From contig JAVTVJ010001345.1 in NCBI GenBank assembly GCA_034509425.1, forward strand, positions 1 to 64,000: a stretch of DNA of 64,000 bases, given 5' to 3'. A model generated the notes under the pieces. That model saw only the letters and a list, made by a program, of their open reading frames with translations. It was not told the DNA's origin and ran no database searches. Both the position numbers and the translations under genes were made by a program. Of this stretch, positions 48,323 through 59,174 are shown piece by piece (position 1 is the stretch's first letter; the number at the start of each line of letters is the position of its first letter). The stretch is from Eopsaltria australis (lineage: Eukaryota > Chordata > Aves > Passeriformes > Petroicidae).

Positions 48323-51300
48323 CTGAAAGGGAAACGGACTGGTTTTACCGGGAGAGCAGTGGACAGTGCTGGGGTGGACTGGTTTTACTGGGAGAGCACC
48401 CAGGAACTCCCACAAGCTTTAATAGATTAAAGGGATGGGAGCTGAGCCGCCACGCTGTTCCATCTGTAATTCCTCATTATTCCCGTCCTCGTTGAGAGAT
48501 CTTCATAGGCAGCCACGGGATTATTATTTTTTTCTGAGTACAGACATCTAATACATCTTGGATTTTAAAAATATGCATGAAAAGTATGTATTAAAATATA
48601 AGATTGTGATTTAAAAATAATTCTTTAAAGGGGAATTGAGTGCAATGTCTTTCAACTTTTTGTTTCTGTTTGGTTTTGATAACACTTTTAGAAGCTGCCT
48701 GAACCAATGAAAGATAAATTCCAGATTGCTCAGGAAAAGAAATAATGAATTAAAATATTTGTCTGCTCAGGAACAGGTGAAGGAAAGCACAAGAACACAG
48801 AATATATTTGTATGACTTAAAAACAGTCCTGAAAAATGAACAATATTTTTTAAGTTCCCAGAAAAAATTGTTTGTATTCGTTAGGGGCTTTGTGGACAGT
48901 GAGAGCTGCTCTGTTGCCTGGGATACAAACCTGCTCGTGGCATCGAGCTCTCAATTATTGTCCGACATTTTTGAGTTATTATTTATAGAAGATTCATATT
49001 TAATGAGCTGATACACAGTGTGTATAATCAGACTCGAAAATCAAATTGTTTTTAGGAGCACGGGAGAGGAGCTGAGATGAAAAAGTGTTTGTGTACAAAT
49101 GCAGTTTGCATAAATATTTACAGAGGTTTGCACTTGCAGTTTCTCTCCCATTCCTAAAAATGATGCAAAAATTTGGGATGGAGCTCCGGGTTGGAGTTGG
49201 GATTGTGCTGGAAGGGCCCTGTCCCTGCTCCTGCGGCTCTGAGAGTGCAGGTGAGGCTGCTGGACCGGAGCTGCTGCTGGTCTGTCCTGGGTTTGTCACC
49301 AGAGATCTCTGCCCCAAAAAGGGAACACTGCTGCAGAAACCACCTAACATGCAACAACCTCCTTTTTGCAGCACAGAAACAGCTCCCACAGAACTGAGGA
49401 GTCCTAGTAAGCAATTATACAAATAAAGCCATCCCTAAATAAGATTAAAACAAACAAAAAAAATTACAGGCGTTTCCCCGTGGAACATTAAGTGGTTCTG
49501 GGCTTCCTGGTTTTTGTATTTCTAAGAAGAACCCCTTGAAAAGGCCGTGTCTGAGCAGCGGCTCTGACCTTGCAGCGCCTTCCCGGGGAGTTCTCCCTGC
49601 CCTTCCCGCAGCTTTGGGGCCCGGCCGGAGGCAGAGCGGAGCTTCCCCTGCCGGGGGCCGGGATCACCCCGCGCTGAATCCCGCAGCTCTGCCCTTCTCC
49701 ATCCTCGGCCGCTCGCTTTCACCCACTGATCTATTGCTGGAATTTCTGACCGCGGTACCGAGAGGGTGAAAGCAGCCCGGGCACGGCAGCAGCTTGGCAG
49801 GGAGGGCACAGACCGCGCTCGCAAAGCCCCGGTTTGGGCTGCGGGGACCGACCTGTGAAGGAAACCTCGGCGTCGCTGTCGGGCCCCTCCTCCTGGATGC
49901 TGTCCTTGTCGGACTTGGATGTCCCCCGGGACCGCTTCATGTTCCTGAAGTACTGCCCCCACCGCTGCCTGCCCGCGTCCTTCTTCAGCCTTTTCTCCTT
50001 GGCCCTGCGGTTCTGGAACCAGACCTGCGAGCAGGGCACGCCGGGGAGCTCGGTGCCTGCGGGGCCGGGCCGTGCCCGCCGCCCCCGGCCCGGCCCTGCC
50101 CTGCCGGACCCCGCTCTCACCTGCACCACCCGCATGTCCAGCCCCGTCTCCGACGAGAGCTGCTCCCGGACGTGCCGCGCCGGTTTGGGCGAGTTGTTAT
50201 AAGCGTTCTTGAGGGTCTCCAGCTGCTTGGCCGTGATGGTGGTGCGCGGTCTCTTGGCCGTGGACTCAGCCTCTGCCGACACGGGGCGAGTTAGGGGTGA
50301 AGTTACCACGGAGCGGCCCCGGGGACGCGGGACCCCCGACCCTCCCCAGGCTCTCCCGGCGCCCTCCCTCCCGGTGTGTGAACCTGCCCCGGAAAGCAGG
50401 AGACCCCCGGGCCGCCTCTCTGCTGCCCTGGGGGTGGAAGGGACAGGGAGAGGGGTACCTCTCTGCTTGGCCGTCTCGTAGTCCGCCTTGCAGACCAGCC
50501 TGCTGTCCTCCATGAGGTAGAACTCGTCGCCGGTGGCCAGCTGCCGCTTGCAGACGATGCAGGCGAAGCAGTGCAGGTGGTAAACGAAGTCCTGGGCCCT
50601 GCGCACCACCTGGGTCGGGGGGATGCCCTGCTGGCAGGCGGCACACTTCGTCCCGAAGCGCCTGAGCAGGGGGGACAAGCGGCGGCCGCTGAGCCGGGGG
50701 AGGCCGGGACGGGCCCGGCCGGACCCGGCGCTGTCCGCGGTGCTGAGCCCGGTGCCGCTGTCCCGGTGCTGCCCCCGAACGCGCCCGCGCTGCCCGCGCT
50801 GCGAAACCCACCCGGGCCGGCCCCCGTCCCCTCCCGTGCCGTCCCCACGCACTTGAAGAAGTCTTCCTTGCAGTAGACGCCGTCCCCGCGGCTGAAGCAC
50901 TTCTCGGCCAGCTGCGTCTGGCAGTCGGAGCATTTCAGGCACTTGCTGTGCCAGTGCCGGTCCAGGACCTTGAGGATGAACCTGTCCACGATGTGCTGGT
51001 TGCAGCCGGCGCACAGCGGGATCTCTGCGGGGAGGCAGCCCCCGTTAGCCCCCGTGAGCCTCGGTGGTCCCGCCGCCTCCCCGACTGGCCCGGTCCGGCC
51101 CGCCGCCCTCAAGGCTGCTGCCGACCCACGGCGGACCCCGGGGTGGCCCGGGGAACAGCACGAAAAAAAACATTATTCGTTCAAATTCGTTGTTGCAGCG
51201 CCGCGGAGAGCGGCGAACCCCCGGGCCGAGCACACGCCATGGGAAGAGCCCGGGAGAACCGGGATAAACAAGAAGAGAAGTGATGGAAACGGAATTAAAC

Positions 51301-53826
51301 CCTCGAGCGAGCCGCTGGCAGAGCTGCAATTATCCCAGACTTTCCTTCCTTTACCTAAACTTCCAAAATTCACCTGCTAACAACGGCGGGGTAGCCCCAA
51401 CGGGATGAGGAAAAAAACTACCAAAAATTACGAGAATTGCACTGAAAATAAAAACGCGGTCGACTCGTTCTGTCCCCCTTTAGATATCGACAGAGATTAT
51501 ACAGAAAGAGATAAAGATACAGATATGGAGAAAAAGATACAAAAATAAACAGATACAGCAGATGGAGAACGAAATGTACAGATACAAAGACATAAATAAA
51601 TAGATTTCGGTATATAGGTATAGATTGAGATATATAGGTGAAAATATGGATATGAGGTACATAAATACAGATATATCGGTTTAAATAGAGGCGGAGAGAG
51701 GCATGACACGGCTGTACAGATACAGATGGGTACGGACATGAGAGTATCTCTATGTAAAGATAATTATATGTAGAGATACAGAGCTGGATCGCCGTGGACA
51801 GGGGTAAGAGGTGGAGGTGATAATCGTTATCCTTAACAATTCACCGAATCCAAACAAACAACCCCAACAGCGGCAGCGCTGAAGGCAGCGGCCCCGGCCA
51901 GGACGGAGCTCGGGCACCGACAGCGGGCACGGTAACCCGGCACAGCCCCGCACGGTCCCGGTGCAGCCCGGCTCTTACGCTGCATGGCGATCCGCGGGCC
52001 GCGGCAGCTCCGCTCCCTCGGGAGGGCCGCGGGCTCTGGCGCATCTTCCGCGGGGCGCGGGCGCAGCCCCCGCCGGCCCCAGCCCCGCGCCCGCCGGGCC
52101 GGGTGCGGAACCGCCGCGCTCCCCCGCCGGACCCCCCTAAATCACGGCGGCCGCTGTCCCCCGCCCCGGCCGCTGCCACCCCCGCGGCGCCGGGGATTTA
52201 ATTCGCTAAAGCGGGTTATTTTTAGACGCCGGCCCTCGCCGCCGGTGCCGGTCTGAAGCGCCGGGCAGGGCATCGCGGCGCTGTATTTAATCCCCCCCGC
52301 CCCCGGGGCCGGCGGCACATCCCCTCCCGCCTCCCCTTCCCGGCTGCGCCCGGCGGGAGGGACGCGGCTCCGGGGAGAGGAAACGAATCCCGACGGAGCC
52401 GGCGGCGGGCGGGGGTGGCGCCCGGGGAGGCAGCGCGGGCCGCGGCCCCGAGCTCGTTGTGAGCCCCAAACCCCGGGATTTGCCCCCGGCGCTGGCAAAG
52501 CGCCGCACGGTTCGGGTTCCCCGGCGGCGCGAACCCCCCAGGACCGGCCCTGGGCCACGGTAAACGCCGCCGAGCCCCGCTGAGCCTCGCTGCTCCCTTC
52601 CCGCTGCCTCCCCGGGCCCCGACGGAGCCAAGGACCGCGGGACGGTGAACGAGCATCGTGTCCTGCGGAAAAGCGGTGTTTGCGCGTCCTTCGTTCTGTC
52701 GGGGGCTCGATTTCGGCCGTGTCGCCTCCGGCCCCGGACAGCACAAGCAGCTCCCGGTTGCCGGGTCAAAGGCGCAGCTGCCGCGGCCGCGATGAGCGCT
52801 CCACGGAGAGCCCGCGGGGACAGCCACGGGAAGGCGAACCGGGGCAGCACCGGCGACACCGGCCCGTTCACGGCGGCTGCGGAGCCGCACGGTCGGTCCC
52901 GCTCACGGCGACACCTCTGTCCCCGCACACCGGCGGGGCCCCCGCCTCGGCTCGTCGTTGTTTCGTTTTTAAGCCCCCATCGACGGAGTTCGATGTTGGC
53001 GAGAACCGGGGCAGCTCCGCACCGGGACCGGACCCGCTGCCCCGAACCCGGCTCGGTCTCCCCCGTTGAGTCCTGGAGCCCCGGCCACGGCGGGGGAGAG
53101 CAGCCCGGTTCCCCCCGCCCCGACAGGGCCGTTCCCGTTCGTTAAACGGGAGGAAAAATCATTTAAGAGAAGAATTAACGGACTTTCTGCAAAGTGGGAA
53201 AAAAAGCCGGGTGGGAGCCGGGCAGGGGAGCGCGGGCGGTGCCCGCAGACCGAGGGAACCGTCGGGGAGCAGAAGGTCCCCGTTTCGTTCCTGTCCTCGT
53301 TGCGAGGGGAGCGGTGGGACCTCGGGGCAGGAGCCGCCGCTCCGCCGGGCCGGGCAGAGCCCCCGTGATCCCGGGGCAGCCGCCGCTTTTCTCCTGGCAT
53401 CGACGGGGAGCCCCAGTCCGGACCCGACGGGACCCAAACGGGCTCCTGGAGCAGCCGCGGGGCCGGCAGCGAGCGGGGGGCAGCGAGGGGGGCTCTGATA
53501 TCGGGGACGAGGCAGGAGAGAACGGGACAGAGCGCGGGGAGGGCGGGATGGACCGGGACGGACACCCCGGTGCCGTCGGGACGGACTCTCCGATGCCATC
53601 CCGCCGCCCTTCCCCACAGCCAGCCCCGATCGCGGCCCCGACGGTGCCCCCGGGAGCGCGGAACCGGCACAGACGGAGCCGGTCGGGCCGGGGCTCCCAG
53701 AACAGCCGCCGGTAGCTCCGCGGGGGGACGCGGAGATCTGCGCGCCTCCCCCTCACCTGGACTCCGCGGGAAGGGGCAGAGCTCCGCTGCCTTCTCCGAA
53801 CCGGCTCGGACCCGCTCCAGCAGCAT
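47904..53826 (-). CDS. LHX3: LIM/homeobox transcription factor LHX3 (six coding exons)
   Basis: LHX3 is a nuclear transcription factor needed for anterior pituitary cell types and for motor-neuron and V2-interneuron fates, where its LIM domains bind the adaptor NLI/LDB1. Coding exons 53826-53757, 51024-50853, 50661-50459, 50272-50121, 50024-49853 and 48322-47904 join at GT-AG introns into 1188 bases, 395 residues, close to the human length (397). LIM1 starts at C28-x2-C31 and LIM2 at C87-x2-C90. The homeodomain spans 154-213 with W201, F202 and N204 (homeodomain positions 48, 49, 51). The C-terminus [19 protein letters not shown] plus AQF is the LHX3 signature; LHX4 ends differently. The start [12 protein letters not shown] matches the pituitary-type first exon 1a. 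No frameshift or missing key residue was seen. QSOX2 lies upstream on the same strand, as in human. Confidence 0.97.
48323..49852 (-). other. LHX3: LHX3 intron 5
   Basis: A 1.5-kb GT-AG intron without a visible exon or transposon. Near its 3' end a 23-base segment (GGACTGGTTTTACYGGGAGAG plus CA on the plus strand) is present twice, at 48336-48358 and 48376-48398. Introns 2-4 are only about 100-190 bases each and GC-rich. Confidence 0.8.
49853..50024 (-). CDS. LHX3: LHX3 coding exon 5 (recognition helix, linker)
   Basis: 172 bases bounded by CTCGCAG|GT and TTCACAG|GTCGGT. Encodes [20 protein letters not shown], then [20 protein letters not shown] and an acidic stretch to [20 protein letters not shown] identifies LHX3; LHX4 has GRHRWGQFYKSVKRSRG. 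The donor GTCGGT is weaker than consensus at +3. Confidence 0.96.
50121..50272 (-). CDS. LHX3: LHX3 coding exon 4 (homeodomain, first part)
   Basis: 152 bases bounded by CGGCAG|AG and GTGCAG|GTGAGA. Encodes [16 protein letters not shown] through DMRVVQ, covering the N-terminal arm and helices 1-2 plus the start of helix 3. The homeodomain is split before the VWFQNRR motif, as in other LHX3/4 genes. Confidence 0.96.
50459..50661 (-). CDS. LHX3: LHX3 coding exon 3 (LIM2)
   Basis: 203 bases bounded by CTCAG|GC and AGAG|GTACCC. Encodes [19 protein letters not shown] through YETAKQR, the second LIM domain. [20 protein letters not shown] is the expected zinc-finger core. Phases fit both neighbours exactly. 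Confidence 0.96.
50853..51024 (-). CDS. LHX3: LHX3 coding exon 2 (LIM1)
   Basis: 172 bases bounded by CCGCAG|AG and TTCAA|GTGCGT. Encodes [16 protein letters not shown] through CKEDFFK, i.e. the whole first LIM zinc-finger domain with its Cys/His ligands (CAGC, HWHSKC, CSDC, YC). [13 protein letters not shown] resembles fish and chicken LHX3. Confidence 0.96.
51480..51785. repeat. Degenerate GATACA-type repeat in LHX3 intron 1
   Basis: About 300 bp of purine-rich sequence built from AGATAC, AGATAT, AGATAA and GATATA words, diverged from a simple GATACA/GATATA repeat. It contains well over ten GATA cores on the plus strand. It lies in the 2.7-kb intron between exons 1a and 2, surrounded by CpG-rich DNA, from which its composition differs sharply. 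Confidence 0.75.
51979..52180 (-). CDS. LHX3: Candidate alternative LHX3 first exon (1b-like)
   Basis: Mammalian LHX3 has a second promoter and first exon 1b between exons 1a and 2. Here the minus strand has a good donor GCAGC|GTAAGAG after 51979, inside a CpG island. In the phase that fits exon 2 the exon reads ATG CAG C (51985-51979), which would give MQ-Q-IPLCAGC, skipping the 1a peptide. LHX4 has a similar MQQIPQCAGC junction. No upstream in-frame ATG or match to the mammalian 1b peptide was found. The longer frame from the ATG at 52037 is out of phase with exon 2. The upper boundary is arbitrary. Expression is unproven. Confidence 0.35.
53757..53826 (-). CDS. LHX3: LHX3 coding exon 1a
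   Basis: Encodes the first 23 residues ([20 protein letters not shown] and RSP) plus one base of codon 24, ending CCAG|GTGAGG. Chicken and other vertebrate LHX3 proteins begin MLLE in the same way, which fixes the start. The ATG follows GGCCGCG in a dense CpG island. The 5' UTR extends above 53826, but its start is not visible. Confidence 0.93.
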
Positions 53827-54303
53827 CGCGGCCTCCGTGGGCGCCGTCCGAAGTGCGCGGGTGGCTGCGGAGGAGTGGCGGAGCGGCGCGGAGGGGCGCG
53901 CAAGGAGCGGCGCGGGGCTGGGCGGGGCGGGGGGGCGCGGGGGGCGGGCCGGGGGCGGCTCCGGGCCGCAGCTGGGCCGCGGGTCCCCGCCGGGCTCTTT
54001 AGCATCACAAAAGCGGCGGGGGGAGCGCTGGCCCCGCCGTCCCACGCGTGGCCGCCCCTGACGCGTGGGCTCGGGCTGCAGCCGCCGCCCTCGGGAGCAA
54101 AGCGGCCCCGGGGCCCCCGCGAACCCTCCGGGGGCAGCACGACGGGGGTCGGGGGTGTCGCCGTCGGGGGGAGCCTCCCCCCGGGCCCGGCCGCCCCCCG
54201 GCTGCCCCCGTGCCCGGATTTCGTTTGTCCCCGCGGTGCGGAGCTCCCCCGACGCCGCCCGTGGGCAGCGGGGCGGGGAGAGGGGGGCTGCTCTTCCTCC
54301 TCC

Positions 54304-54398
54304 GCTAATTAATTAACGAATGCGCAGAGGTAGCGCGTGTCTGACCCCCGGGCAGCGGCGCGCGGCGGCTGCGGGAGGTTAATTGCGTTAATTGCGGA
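54304..54398. promoter_or_regulatory. Homeodomain sites upstream of LHX3 exon 1a
   Basis: TAATTAATTAA at 54306-54316 is a textbook LHX3/LHX4-type palindromic site, in an otherwise extremely GC-rich flank about 480 bp above the exon 1a ATG. At 54379-54396 the 9-mer TTAATTGCG is repeated twice head to tail. Autoregulation or control by PROP1/HESX1-like factors is plausible but inferred. Confidence 0.5.
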
Positions 54399-54719
54399 CG
54401 GGGCGGACACGGACGGGCTGTGCGTGTGCAGAACGCGCGTGTGCTCACGGAGACGCGCGGGGCTGCGGATGGAGCCGTGCGGGGTTCTGTGAGTGCGGCG
54501 GCCCCGGGGCCGTGCGGGTGGGGCCGGGCCGGGGTCTGGGTGCGCACACAGGTGTGGGATGCCAGTGCCTGTGCCCGGAGCCTGCGCTTTTGTCTCTGTT
54601 CCATGGCACCTCGCCTTTCCGCGTGTGCGGAGCTGCCGGTGCGGTCCCAGGCGCGCGGGGGCCGTGTTTGTCCGGGAAGAGCCCCGTGCGTGTGTGCACC
54701 GCTTGCCCCAGGCAGCCGG

Positions 54720-54810
54720 AGCTGATAATTGTGGTTGTTACTGTGAGCCCGTTAATCCCCCGAATCCCTTTACCTCCTGCTCGCAGGGGATTACAAATTA
54801 ATAAAAGCAG
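54720..54810. promoter_or_regulatory. Candidate upstream element with bicoid-type sites
   Basis: An AT-richer island in GC-rich DNA about 0.95 kb upstream of the exon 1a ATG. It has TAATCC at 54753-54758 and its reverse complement GGATTA at 54788-54793 (PITX/OTX type), TGTGGT (RUNX type) near 54731, and AAATTAATAAAA. PITX factors are known activators of LHX3 in pituitary. Function here is inferred. Confidence 0.4.
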
Positions 54811-55354
54811 CTTAGGGGCGGGAGCCTCCGAACACACATATGCTCCTGCCGACGGCAGCACCGGGACTTTCGCCCGCTCCTTGGGGCGGCCGGGGAGCCC
54901 CCAGGAGCCGCCGACCTCGAGGCACCCACCCTGGGGTGCCAGAGCGCTTTCCCTTCCTCCTGGTCCTGCGGGGCCGAGGGCCGGGTCAGGGCTGTCCCCT
55001 GGGACAGGCTCCAGTCTGCGGGACAGCTCAGCCCTTGGGAAATAACGCAGGGACACCTTAGGGACCAGGAATGGGGTCCCCAAATAAAGCACCCAGAAAC
55101 GCCAGGCGGGATTTGGGGTCCGGGTACTGCCCTGGTGTGGCACCGCTGCAGGGATACCGAGTGCCACCAGCACCGGCACCCGGCCCTCCCCAGGGCCATG
55201 AAGAGATTCTGGGGACAGCTGATGATCCACACGGTCCCTTTTAAGAGCGGCTTTTAAGTGGATTTTTAGTCTGAGCCTCTAGGGAAGCACTTCAAGTGTG
55301 CGGTGGGGCCGGATCCCCCGGGCACGGGGCAGGGGTGGGGCAGCTGCGGCCCGG

Positions 55355-55711
55355 CAGGAGGGAGGGCAGGGGCTGTGTTCACTCAGGACACAGGGCAGGG
55401 GCTGTGTCCCACTCAGGAGGGAGGGCAGGGGCCATGTCCCACTCAGGAGGGAGGGCAGGGACTGTGTCCACTCAGGACAGAAGGCAGGGACTGTGTCCCA
55501 CTCAGGAGGGAGGGCAGGGACTGTGTCCACTCAGGAGGGAGGGCAGGGACTGTGTCCCACTCAGGACAGAGGGCAGGGACTGTGTCCCACTCAGGACAGA
55601 GGGCAGGGGCTGTGTCCACTCAGGACAGAGGGCAGGGACTGTGTCCACTCAGAACACAGGGCAGGGACTGTGTCCACTCAGAACACAGGGCAGGGACTGT
55701 GTCCACTCAGG
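55355..55711. repeat. ~30-bp minisatellite
   Basis: About twelve copies of a 29-31-bp unit, ACTCAGGACAGAGGGCAGGG followed by ACTGTGTCC, with GAGGGAGGG and ACACAGG variants. Repetitive open frames on the plus strand are artefacts of the array. It lies between LHX3 and the QSOX2 3' end. Confidence 0.94.
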
Positions 55712-56089
55712 ACCATCAGTGGCACCTGCCGTGGTCCCTCACACTGTGACATCCAGGACCCCACAGAACCCCTTGTGCTGATCTCTCCCTGCACCAGACC
55801 TGCCCTTGGCCTTCCTCACTTGGGCTTCTGCCATCAATAAAAATCAGCCATTAATAAAAACCAACCCATCCAAACGTTTATTTCTTCCTGGTTTATTTAC
55901 TTTTCCCTCATTCAGATTCCTCAGCAGTCCCTGAGAAGTCTGGGCTTGAAAATATCCCTCCCCAAGAGGATGGATCTGGTTTATCATGGACATGTTCATG
56001 AGCTGTCCTGGCAGCAGAGATCAGCTCAAATCAATTTGCAAACACAGGTGAAGAGCCCAAACGCATCCACTTTGCCCAAACATTTGCAG

Positions 56090-59000
56090 TTTATTTTAAA
56101 CAAGCACATTAATTTACAATTTAGTACAAAACAGTCACTTTTCCTTCCAAGAGAGGAATGAGACAGTAAAAACCCAACCAAACCAGAACAGACTTGGAAA
56201 TGTCCAGTTATTGACTTCAAATAAATAGAACATTTAAATTACTGAAATGGTATCATCACTACTTGTAACACTTCATGGACCTCATTCCCAACCAGTTCTG
56301 TGCAGGAACAGCAGGATGGAAACACTGCTGGAAACAGAAAATGAGGAGTTCCCACAAATAACTCCATCAGGTTTCTTAAGCATTTGGCAGCTTTTGTCTC
56401 TCCTGGCACATTCTACTCCTTTTATTTTAATATTTCCTATCTGAAAACACCCCGAGAGCAAAGAGAGCTCAGTGAATTACAAAGGGCCAAGAAATCCCTG
56501 GTGGAAGTGACTGCCCCCAGCTCAGCACGATCCCCATGGGGAAGGAAGGGGCACTGCAGGAACCTCTGTGGACAGCACAGCACACAAATAAACCCTCCAG
56601 GAGAGAGGAGATGGGGCTTGCAGGCCATTTTGAAACCAGAAACACCTTCCTGGCAGCATCACCCATCCCCCAGCACAGACTGTATCCTTACAGAGACATC
56701 AAATGATATAATTTGTCATTAGAAAAGACAGAAAATAAACCCAAGCCAACCAAGATTTACACAAGTGAAGTCAAAGTCAGGAAAACCTCCCCAGATGAGG
56801 ACATTGAAGTGAAAGCCTTGGCTGGTTCACTGGCAAAAGCTGGAGCACCAACACAGATAATCAACAACCTAATTTTTCATTAATTTCACACTTTCATACT
56901 CTGAAGAAACAAAAAAAATCCACTGAAGTTTGAGTTTTGATTCATTTTGTTGTGCTTGCAGTAATGTCAAAGTTAAATGTGCGTACCAAAACCCCCAAAC
57001 GTTATTCCAAACCCACATTTGCTGGTTTTTAATGGCAAAATCATCCCTGCAACTTTCCAAAGCCTTTTTCGCTTTCATGTGCAGATGAAAATGAGCAGAA
57101 TGAGTCAAAGCTGATGAAACCAGGGCTTTGTATTTGTTAGAATTCTGAACAGCAGCAGCAATGGCTGAATTTCAGCTTGAGAATGTGCAATACTCACAGC
57201 AGGAATTCACTGGCCCAGTTTTCCAGATCCAGCACTGCTGGGCTGGGTTGGCTTTTCCCGGTGTTTGGAATTTCTTTTCAAGCCTTGCTGGTGGGCTGAG
57301 AACACCTGCCCAGATTAGGCCACCCAGAAGTTACCTGATTTCCAGCACTAAATGTGGAATCTCCAGGTTTTCCTCTGGGATCTCTCACTGGATTCCAGCC
57401 CAAAGCAAAGGGCCCTGATGAGCCTGGACTCCTTCCCCATGGGATCACCATCACTCTTGTGCTTTCAGGGTGTTTGAATATCCAAGCCCAGCTGCTCTAA
57501 TGATGGAAATCATAAATCCCTGAACAGTAAAGACTCAGGATGGCTCCTTGTCTGGAATTCTGAGGGTCCTCAACGAGCACAGACCCAGCCCCTCTGCAGG
57601 AATGCTGCACTGACAGGGCCATGGAACTGAGATTTCTTCCTCTGACACATTCACAGCAACCCCAGAAAGTTGTTCCTCTATGTGGGTGTTATTTTGATAA
57701 ACTTAAGCTACAAAAGGCTGAATCTTTGCAGCTCAATTCTGTCATTCCAACTGGATGCTGCAGAGACACATCAGAAATACTCAATTTTGTGAACAGCCAA
57801 CATTTAATTATGAAAAAAATAACCCTGTGGAGTTTTTGTGCTTTTTTTTGTTGCCAGGCTTCAAACTTTCGACGTTGGGGCTTATGAGGGAAATCAGAGG
57901 AGGACACAGCAATGGTACAAATCCAGGGAATTGGCCAGGGACTCCTTATTCCTTCTCATGTAACAGAGGAGCCAGCAAACATTCAATTAAATTAAAAATT
58001 GCAAATGTAGAATTGAAAGGAAAAGCCTTTTTATATAACATAATTAATCTGGAGAACTCACTGCCACGAGAAAACATTGAGGCCAAAACCTATTAGGATT
58101 AACTAAAGATTAGGTAATGGATAACTAGAACATGCTCAATTACATTGGATAGGATTATAAACTTCACTATCCAGGACGTGAATTATCCCCCCCAGCCAGG
58201 ATCACAGCAACTCCTTCTCCCTGGCATGGATTCTTCTCACTGCTGTCCCATGGACCCCACAGTGCCCTGGAGAGGGAACTGCCACATCCCAGAATGGGCC
58301 TTACTCATTAGGGAGCTGGAAATACCAAGGGAAGCATTAATTGCTCTCTTGTGATGGAGAAATTCATCAGAAGAAACTCAGATTTTCCAATCTGTTCTGC
58401 CATGGTAACACAAATCTTGCTGTCCTTCACTAAAAACATTGTTTTCCTTTCCTAGAGTTCATCAGGATTGGCTTCCACCTGGACAACACCATAATTACTG
58501 AGCAATCAGAATCAGGCTGCTAATTGTGCCCCAGAACTTTCATCCTAGTGGACACACACACACACACACACATCCTTGGCTGGAATGCACCAGAGAACGG
58601 ATGCATGATGTGAACATGGAATGCTTCCTACTTGAAACATGTAAATAATATTTCAGAAAGTCACAGAGGTTTAGAATTGATTTAATCAGAAGAGAACTCT
58701 TGTTTCCTGAAAAAAAAAATAATGAGAATTCCTGCTTCTCCCAATGAAGCAGCCAAGGTACCATCGAGAGGAACCGTTCAGCACTCGGGGAGGTGAAATC
58801 AGCTCAGGATGAATTTAAAAAAAAAAAAATAACACCTGACTTGAAAATACACAAAACAATATCCAATTTCCTTCTCCAGCAGGCACAGTGGATTGCATAA
58901 TGCAATGTTTACTCTGGAAATGAGTAAAGGATGGTGGTGGGAAGTCATGGAAAAATCTTAACTGCCAAATGCGACGCTCCCGTGCGAGGACACGGACGTG

Positions 59001-59174
59001 GCCTCGGGCAAAGCCTGGGGATCTCAAGGCCAGCTCCACCTGCTCAGCTGAACACCTGGGAAATGCCTCGGGAAGAAAAGGGACTGAAACAAGGAATAAT
59101 ACTGCATATAAAATCCCTGATCATAAATATTAAAGCTGTGTCTGGGACCCAGCAGCCACGAACAGCGAGAACTC
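56090..59174 (-). other. QSOX2: QSOX2 3' UTR and downstream flank (extent uncertain)
   Basis: From the stop codon downward there is no other exon. Canonical AATAAA on the minus strand first appears at 56426-56421 and again at 56095-56090, and the ATTAAA variant occurs near 58685-58680. The 3' UTR may therefore be about 0.5 or about 2.8-3.1 kb. A short (CA)n run sits at 58552-58572. Confidence 0.4.
58552..58572. repeat. (CA)n microsatellite
   Basis: About ten CA dinucleotides. Short and simple. Confidence 0.9.

Larger units (their letters stand above)
51860..54560 (-). promoter_or_regulatory. LHX3: LHX3 CpG-island promoter region
   Basis: Nearly continuous high GC and CpG density covers exon 1a, its upstream flank and the right part of intron 1. 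Within it, CTAAAAATAA (minus strand, 52225-52216) matches the MEF2 consensus, and a TATA-like TTAAATAC lies near 52283-52290, possibly serving an intron-1 start site. The long overlapping open frames here on both strands (up to 358 codons) are stop-poor GC-rich sequence; only the exon 1a segment is supported as coding. Confidence 0.75.

Noticed and set aside
47904..53826. Calling the LIM-homeobox gene LHX4
   Set aside because: [17 protein letters not shown] and the ending [11 protein letters not shown] are LHX3; LHX4 has GRHRWGQFYKSVKRSRG and ends SWLDEMDHPPF. The neighbour is QSOX2, not QSOX1.
52969..54140. Long minus-strand open frames (358 and 321 codons) over the LHX3 CpG island
   Set aside because: They overlap each other in different frames, have low-complexity R/P/G/A composition, and are explained by stop-poor GC-rich DNA. 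Only the 70-base exon 1a segment is supported.
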